Source: an uncultured Bulleidia sp. (GTDB lineage: Bacteria; Bacillota_I; Bacilli_A; Erysipelotrichales; Erysipelotrichaceae). Taken from it: DNA of 23,628 nucleotides. The stretch is taken from contig CAKVIS010000030.1 in NCBI GenBank assembly GCA_934754415.1, positions 1-23,628 on the forward strand, read 5' to 3'. A program made the position numbers and the translations under genes. The notes below the pieces were generated by a model. It saw only the letters and a program-made list of their open reading frames with translations. It was not told the origin of the DNA and did no database searches. Of the stretch, positions 20,415-23,628 are shown in pieces; within the stretch, counting starts at the first letter, position 1; every line of letters begins with the position of its first letter.

Positions 20415-21902
20415 ATGATTGCATTTTTAGACTGGTTAAACGGTATTCTGTGGGGAGTACCACTCATTGCCTTAATGTTACTTACAGGCTTGTACTTTAC
20501 AATTCGTTCGGGGTTCTTTCAGTTCCGTCATTTCGGCTGGATACTGAAACATACTGTCGGCACTATTACACAGAAGAATACAAAGGTTTCTGAAGATAAA
20601 AAAGCTATTTCACCATTTGAAGCTATCTGTACTGCAGTTGGCGGAACTGTAGGTTTTGGTAATATTGCAGGTGTAGCTACAGCAGTTGCCAGTGGTGGAC
20701 CTGGTGCTGTACTGTGGATGTGGTTAACATCCTGTCTGGGTTTGATTTTAAAACAGGTAGAAGTTACATTGGGTTGTTACTATCGTGGAACTAACAGTAA
20801 TGGAGAAAAATACGGCGGACCTACCTACTACATGCAGAAAGGTCTTGGAGAAAAACGTCATTGGGGAAATGCATGGAAGATTCTGGCTGTGATTTTCGGT
20901 ATTGGTATTTTCTCCACATTCTTTATCACTTCCAGTAATCTGACAGCTTCTGAAGTTGTGGCAGGCGCCTTTAATTTCAATGGGGTTTCAGTATGTGGTT
21001 ACTTTATTGATGGAAGAATTGTTGTGGGTACTCTTCTTTGCATTCTTACGTATGTCATTACATCCGGTGGTATAAAGGGTGTAGCTTCCATCTTCAGTAA
21101 ACTGGTTCCTTTTATGAGTATTGCCTATATTCTGATGGGACTCTTAATGATTATTGTCAATATTCAGGCAGTTCCTGAAGCTATTGGTGCTATCTTTACA
21201 AATGCCTTTACAGGTACTGCAGCAATTGGTGGTTTTGCAGGTGCAGCTGTGTCTAAGATTGTTCAGACAGGTATGGCACGTGCTGTATATTCCAATGAAG
21301 CAGGATGGGGAACTTCTCCTATGATTCATTCTTCTGCAGATACACCACATCCTGTAGAACAGGGTTTGTGGGGATCCTTTGAAGTATTCTTTGATACATT
21401 TGTAGTGTGCAGTATTACTGCATTATCTGTTATTTTAAGCGGTGTATGGACAGATGGTCTTACTGGTGGTGCGCTTGCATTAAGTGCGTTCAGTAAGAGC
21501 TTTGGAAGTGTCGGAAGTATTTTACTGGCTATCATCATGATTATCTTTACAGTGACTACCTCCGGTGGATGGTTCACATATTATCTTGCTATTCTGGAAC
21601 ATATCAATATGAAGAAGTCACGCTTCTCTGAATTCTTAATCAAAGCATTCTATGCGATTCGTGCTTTGCCTGGTCTTTTATGGACTATTTATCTTGTGCA
21701 TGCACAGAACACAGGATTTATCTGGACAGTGGTAGATATCACATCCGCTATTCCTACATTTGTCAACGTCTTTGTTATTCTGATGTTATCCAATGATTAC
21801 TTCAGATTACTGAAGGACTATAAAGCAAGATATATGGGTGTTGGTGAAGTAGATCCGGATATGGCTCTTTTCTATGAAGACACTCAGAAAGTGGAGGAAT
21901 AA
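20415..21902 (+). CDS. Sodium:amino-acid symporter, AGCS (alanine/glycine) family
   Basis: This is an integral membrane carrier of 495 residues with about 10-11 hydrophobic segments. AGCS hallmarks are FEAICTAVGGTVGFGNIAGVATAVASGGPGA near residues 68-98, a WLTSCLGLILKQVEV stretch in place of the usual 'KYAE' helix, NEAGWGTSPMIHSSA near 296-310, and TSGGWFTYYLAILEH. The family normally couples Na+ to uptake of alanine or glycine. The lysine riboswitch in its leader points instead to lysine or a lysine-related solute here. AGGAGG (20402-20407) lies 7 bases before the ATG. The hydrolase gene follows after 2 bases in the same transcript. Confidence 0.92.
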   Translation: MIAFLDWLNGILWGVPLIALMLLTGLYFTIRSGFFQFRHFGWILKHTVGTITQKNTKVSEDKKAISPFEAICTAVGGTVGFGNIAGVATAVASGGPGAVLWMWLTSCLGLILKQVEVTLGCYYRGTNSNGEKYGGPTYYMQKGLGEKRHWGNAWKILAVIFGIGIFSTFFITSSNLTASEVVAGAFNFNGVSVCGYFIDGRIVVGTLLCILTYVITSGGIKGVASIFSKLVPFMSIAYILMGLLMIIVNIQAVPEAIGAIFTNAFTGTAAIGGFAGAAVSKIVQTGMARAVYSNEAGWGTSPMIHSSADTPHPVEQGLWGSFEVFFDTFVVCSITALSVILSGVWTDGLTGGALALSAFSKSFGSVGSILLAIIMIIFTVTTSGGWFTYYLAILEHINMKKSRFSEFLIKAFYAIRALPGLLWTIYLVHAQNTGFIWTVVDITSAIPTFVNVFVILMLSNDYFRLLKDYKARYMGVGEVDPDMALFYEDTQKVEE

Positions 21903-21904
21903 TC

Positions 21905-23509
21905 ATGGAAGTATTTTATAACGGTACTGTTTTTACAGGAGAAGGATTTACCGAAGCGTTTGTTACAGATGACAACAAATTTGTGGCAACAGGAAGCAGT
22001 GCTGCTTTACTGGAACAATATCCTGATGTGCCTCAACATGATCTTGGTGGTAAATTTGTATGTGCAGGATTCAATGATTCTCACATGCATGTCTTAAATG
22101 ATGGCTATGCCTTAAATGATTTGCTGTTAGCAGAACATACTGGTTCTTTAGAAGAAATGAAGGCGTATATTAAAGATGAAATACAGAATCGTCATTACGC
22201 GCCTGGACAGTGGGTCAATGGAAGGGGCTGGAATCATGATTTCTTCAGTGACGGAAGACGTTTTCCTACACGTTATGACCTGGATGAAATTTCTGGGGAA
22301 AACCCAATCTGTATTGTAAGAGCCTGCGGTCATGCCTGCGTAGTCAATTCCAAAGGGCTGGAAATGCTTGGAATTGATAAGCATACAGAGCAGATTGAGG
22401 GTGGCAGATTTGATGTGGATGAAAATGGCGAACCATTAGGTATCTTCCGCGAAAATGCTTTGGATATGGTATATTCCAAATTGCCTCAGCCTACAAGAGA
22501 AGATTTAAAACAGATGTTGCTGAAAGCTATGAAACAGCTGAATTCCTTCGGTGTGACATCCAGCCAGACAGATGACTTTGTGGTATTCCATGGACTGGAT
22601 TATCATGAAGTGATTGCAGCATATAAAGAATTAGAAGCAGAAGGTAAGATGACTGTACGTATTTATGAACAGAATCATTTTACGGATATCGAAGGTTTAA
22701 AAGGCTTTGTGGAAGAAGGTCACTATACAGGTGAAGGAAGTGAATTCTTCAAATTTGGTCCTTTAAAGATGCTGGGAGATGGTTCTCTTGGGGCAAGAAC
22801 TGCGTATATGAGTGAACCATATGCTGATGATCCGTCCACATGTGGTATTCCGGTATATTCTCAGGAAACGTTTGATGAAATGATTGGGTATGCCCATACT
22901 CACAATATGCAGGTAGCTATTCATTCTATCGGAGATGGTATTCTGGACAGAATCATGAATGCGATGGAAAAAGCACAGAATGAAAATCCAAGAGAAGATG
23001 CACGTCACGGTATTATCCATTGTCAGATTACACGTCCTGATCAGCTGGACAGAATGGCAAAGTTACATCTGCATTGTTATGCACAGACAATCTTCCTGGA
23101 TTATGATATCAAGATTGTGGAAGACAGAGTTGGTAAGGAAAGAGCTTCTTCCAGCTATAACTTTAAGACATTGATGAATAAAGGTGTTCATGTGTCCAAT
23201 GGGTCTGACTGTCCTGTAGAACTTCCAAATGTACTTGGTGGTATGCAATGTGCAGTAACACGTTCTACTTTAAAAGAACATATTGGCCCATATCTTCCTG
23301 AAGAAGCTTTCACAGTAAAAGAAGCTATCTTGTCTTTTACAACAGAAGGTGCACGTGCTTCTTTTGAAGAAAACATCAAGGGAAAGATTCAGGCAGGTAT
23401 GCTGGCTGACTTTGTAGTGCTGGATCAGAATCTGTTTGAAACAGATCCATATCATATCCATGATGTCAAAGTGCTTGAAACATGGATGAACGGCAAAAGA
23501 GTATATTAA
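21905..23509 (+). CDS. Amidohydrolase family protein (YtcJ/Amidohydro_3 type)
   Basis: This is a cytoplasmic metal-dependent hydrolase of 534 residues, the usual length for YtcJ-like enzymes. An N-terminal beta-sandwich half (1-50) leads into the TIM barrel. The metal motif is DSHMH (H60, H62). LKMLGDGSLGARTA near residue 295 is the typical position of the bridging Lys in this subgroup. Further ligand candidates are AIHSIGDG, GIIHCQ and SNGSDCPVE, the last with the catalytic Asp. The C-terminal strand IQAGMLADFVVLDQN closes the sandwich. Known relatives hydrolyse N-substituted formamides or other amides, but most are uncharacterised. GGAGG (21893-21897) is inside the symporter's end, so the two are coupled and both follow the lysine riboswitch. 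It may release lysine or another product from an imported amide, by inference only. Confidence 0.9.
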   Translation: MEVFYNGTVFTGEGFTEAFVTDDNKFVATGSSAALLEQYPDVPQHDLGGKFVCAGFNDSHMHVLNDGYALNDLLLAEHTGSLEEMKAYIKDEIQNRHYAPGQWVNGRGWNHDFFSDGRRFPTRYDLDEISGENPICIVRACGHACVVNSKGLEMLGIDKHTEQIEGGRFDVDENGEPLGIFRENALDMVYSKLPQPTREDLKQMLLKAMKQLNSFGVTSSQTDDFVVFHGLDYHEVIAAYKELEAEGKMTVRIYEQNHFTDIEGLKGFVEEGHYTGEGSEFFKFGPLKMLGDGSLGARTAYMSEPYADDPSTCGIPVYSQETFDEMIGYAHTHNMQVAIHSIGDGILDRIMNAMEKAQNENPREDARHGIIHCQITRPDQLDRMAKLHLHCYAQTIFLDYDIKIVEDRVGKERASSSYNFKTLMNKGVHVSNGSDCPVELPNVLGGMQCAVTRSTLKEHIGPYLPEEAFTVKEAILSFTTEGARASFEENIKGKIQAGMLADFVVLDQNLFETDPYHIHDVKVLETWMNGKRVY

Positions 23510-23522
23510 CAGTAGTATGTAT

Positions 23523-23553
23523 GAGCAAAGATGTATGTCTTTGCTCTTTTTTT
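23523..23553 (+). terminator. Terminator of the symporter-hydrolase operon
   Basis: GAGCAAAGA (23523-23531) pairs perfectly with TCTTTGCTC (23538-23546), loop TGTATG, then seven T. The last 75 bases of the window contain no recognisable feature. Confidence 0.92.
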
Positions 23554-23628
23554 CGTCCTGGTGGACAGTTGAGCACAAGGGAAGATAAGGAACTGTGAAG
23601 AATATAAAGTTGTGCGAAACAAAAAAAC

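Noticed and set aside
1..23628. CRISPR arrays, insertion sequences, attachment sites, replication origin
   Set aside because: No regularly spaced direct repeats, terminal inverted repeats with transposase, integrase gene, or DnaA-box cluster was seen. The tRNA-Thr is not flanked by a mobile island.

Overview
The window looks like a chromosomal piece of a low-GC Bacillota (Firmicutes) genome, most likely a gut fermenter of the Erysipelotrichia/Clostridia type. The clues are AGGAGG ribosome sites, extended -10 promoters (TGn before the hexamer), CcpA-type cre sites, class II galT, a lysine riboswitch with intrinsic terminator, and lipobox lipoproteins. I cannot name a species. Nearly all genes look intact and metabolic. 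There is no IS element, phage gene or CRISPR array, only a decayed Rpn-family nuclease tail at the left edge.

Layout. (1) 36-362: remnant of an Rpn/PD-(D/E)XK protein. (2) 670-4441: galactose/methyl-galactoside ABC importer mglB-mglA-mglC behind a promoter with a cre-like site in its spacer, closed by an intrinsic terminator. (3) 4464-10108: a tightly packed sensory operon: small membrane protein, YesN-type response regulator, YesM-type histidine kinase, a membrane-anchored sugar-binding-fold protein, and a second MglB-like lipoprotein. (4) 10093-10894, minus strand: an unknown gene and tRNA-Thr(CGT). (5) 10948-12326: overlapping histidine-phosphatase and HAD genes. (6) 12477-16316: galT-galM-galK with its own promoter and terminator. 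(7) 16503-18361, minus strand: fucO-type iron alcohol dehydrogenase with a perfect cre site, preceded by a TetR-type regulator. (8) 18412-19053: a membrane-anchored PDZ protein. (9) 19063-20051: a MarR regulator and a flavodoxin, resembling the bilQ/bilS pair of bilirubin-reductase loci but with no bilR. (10) 20120-23553: lysine riboswitch, AGCS-family sodium:amino-acid symporter, Amidohydro_3 hydrolase, terminator.

How it fits together. The left 16 kb reads as a galactose unit: an extracytoplasmic sensing module with two binding proteins beside its two-component system, a high-affinity importer, and Leloir enzymes (mutarotase, galactokinase, uridylyltransferase). galE is not here. The sensor probably controls the importer, but that is inference from order and homology. 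The right end is a separate lysine-responsive operon. Its riboswitch can be traced helix by helix (P1 to P5) with a mutually exclusive antiterminator and terminator, which suggests that the AGCS transporter and hydrolase handle lysine or a lysine derivative.

The most interesting items are the riboswitch-controlled transporter/hydrolase pair, the four-component sugar sensor, an 18-nt promoter-plus-start element shared by two unrelated minus-strand genes that implies leaderless mRNAs, and a possible small RNA between galK and fucO.
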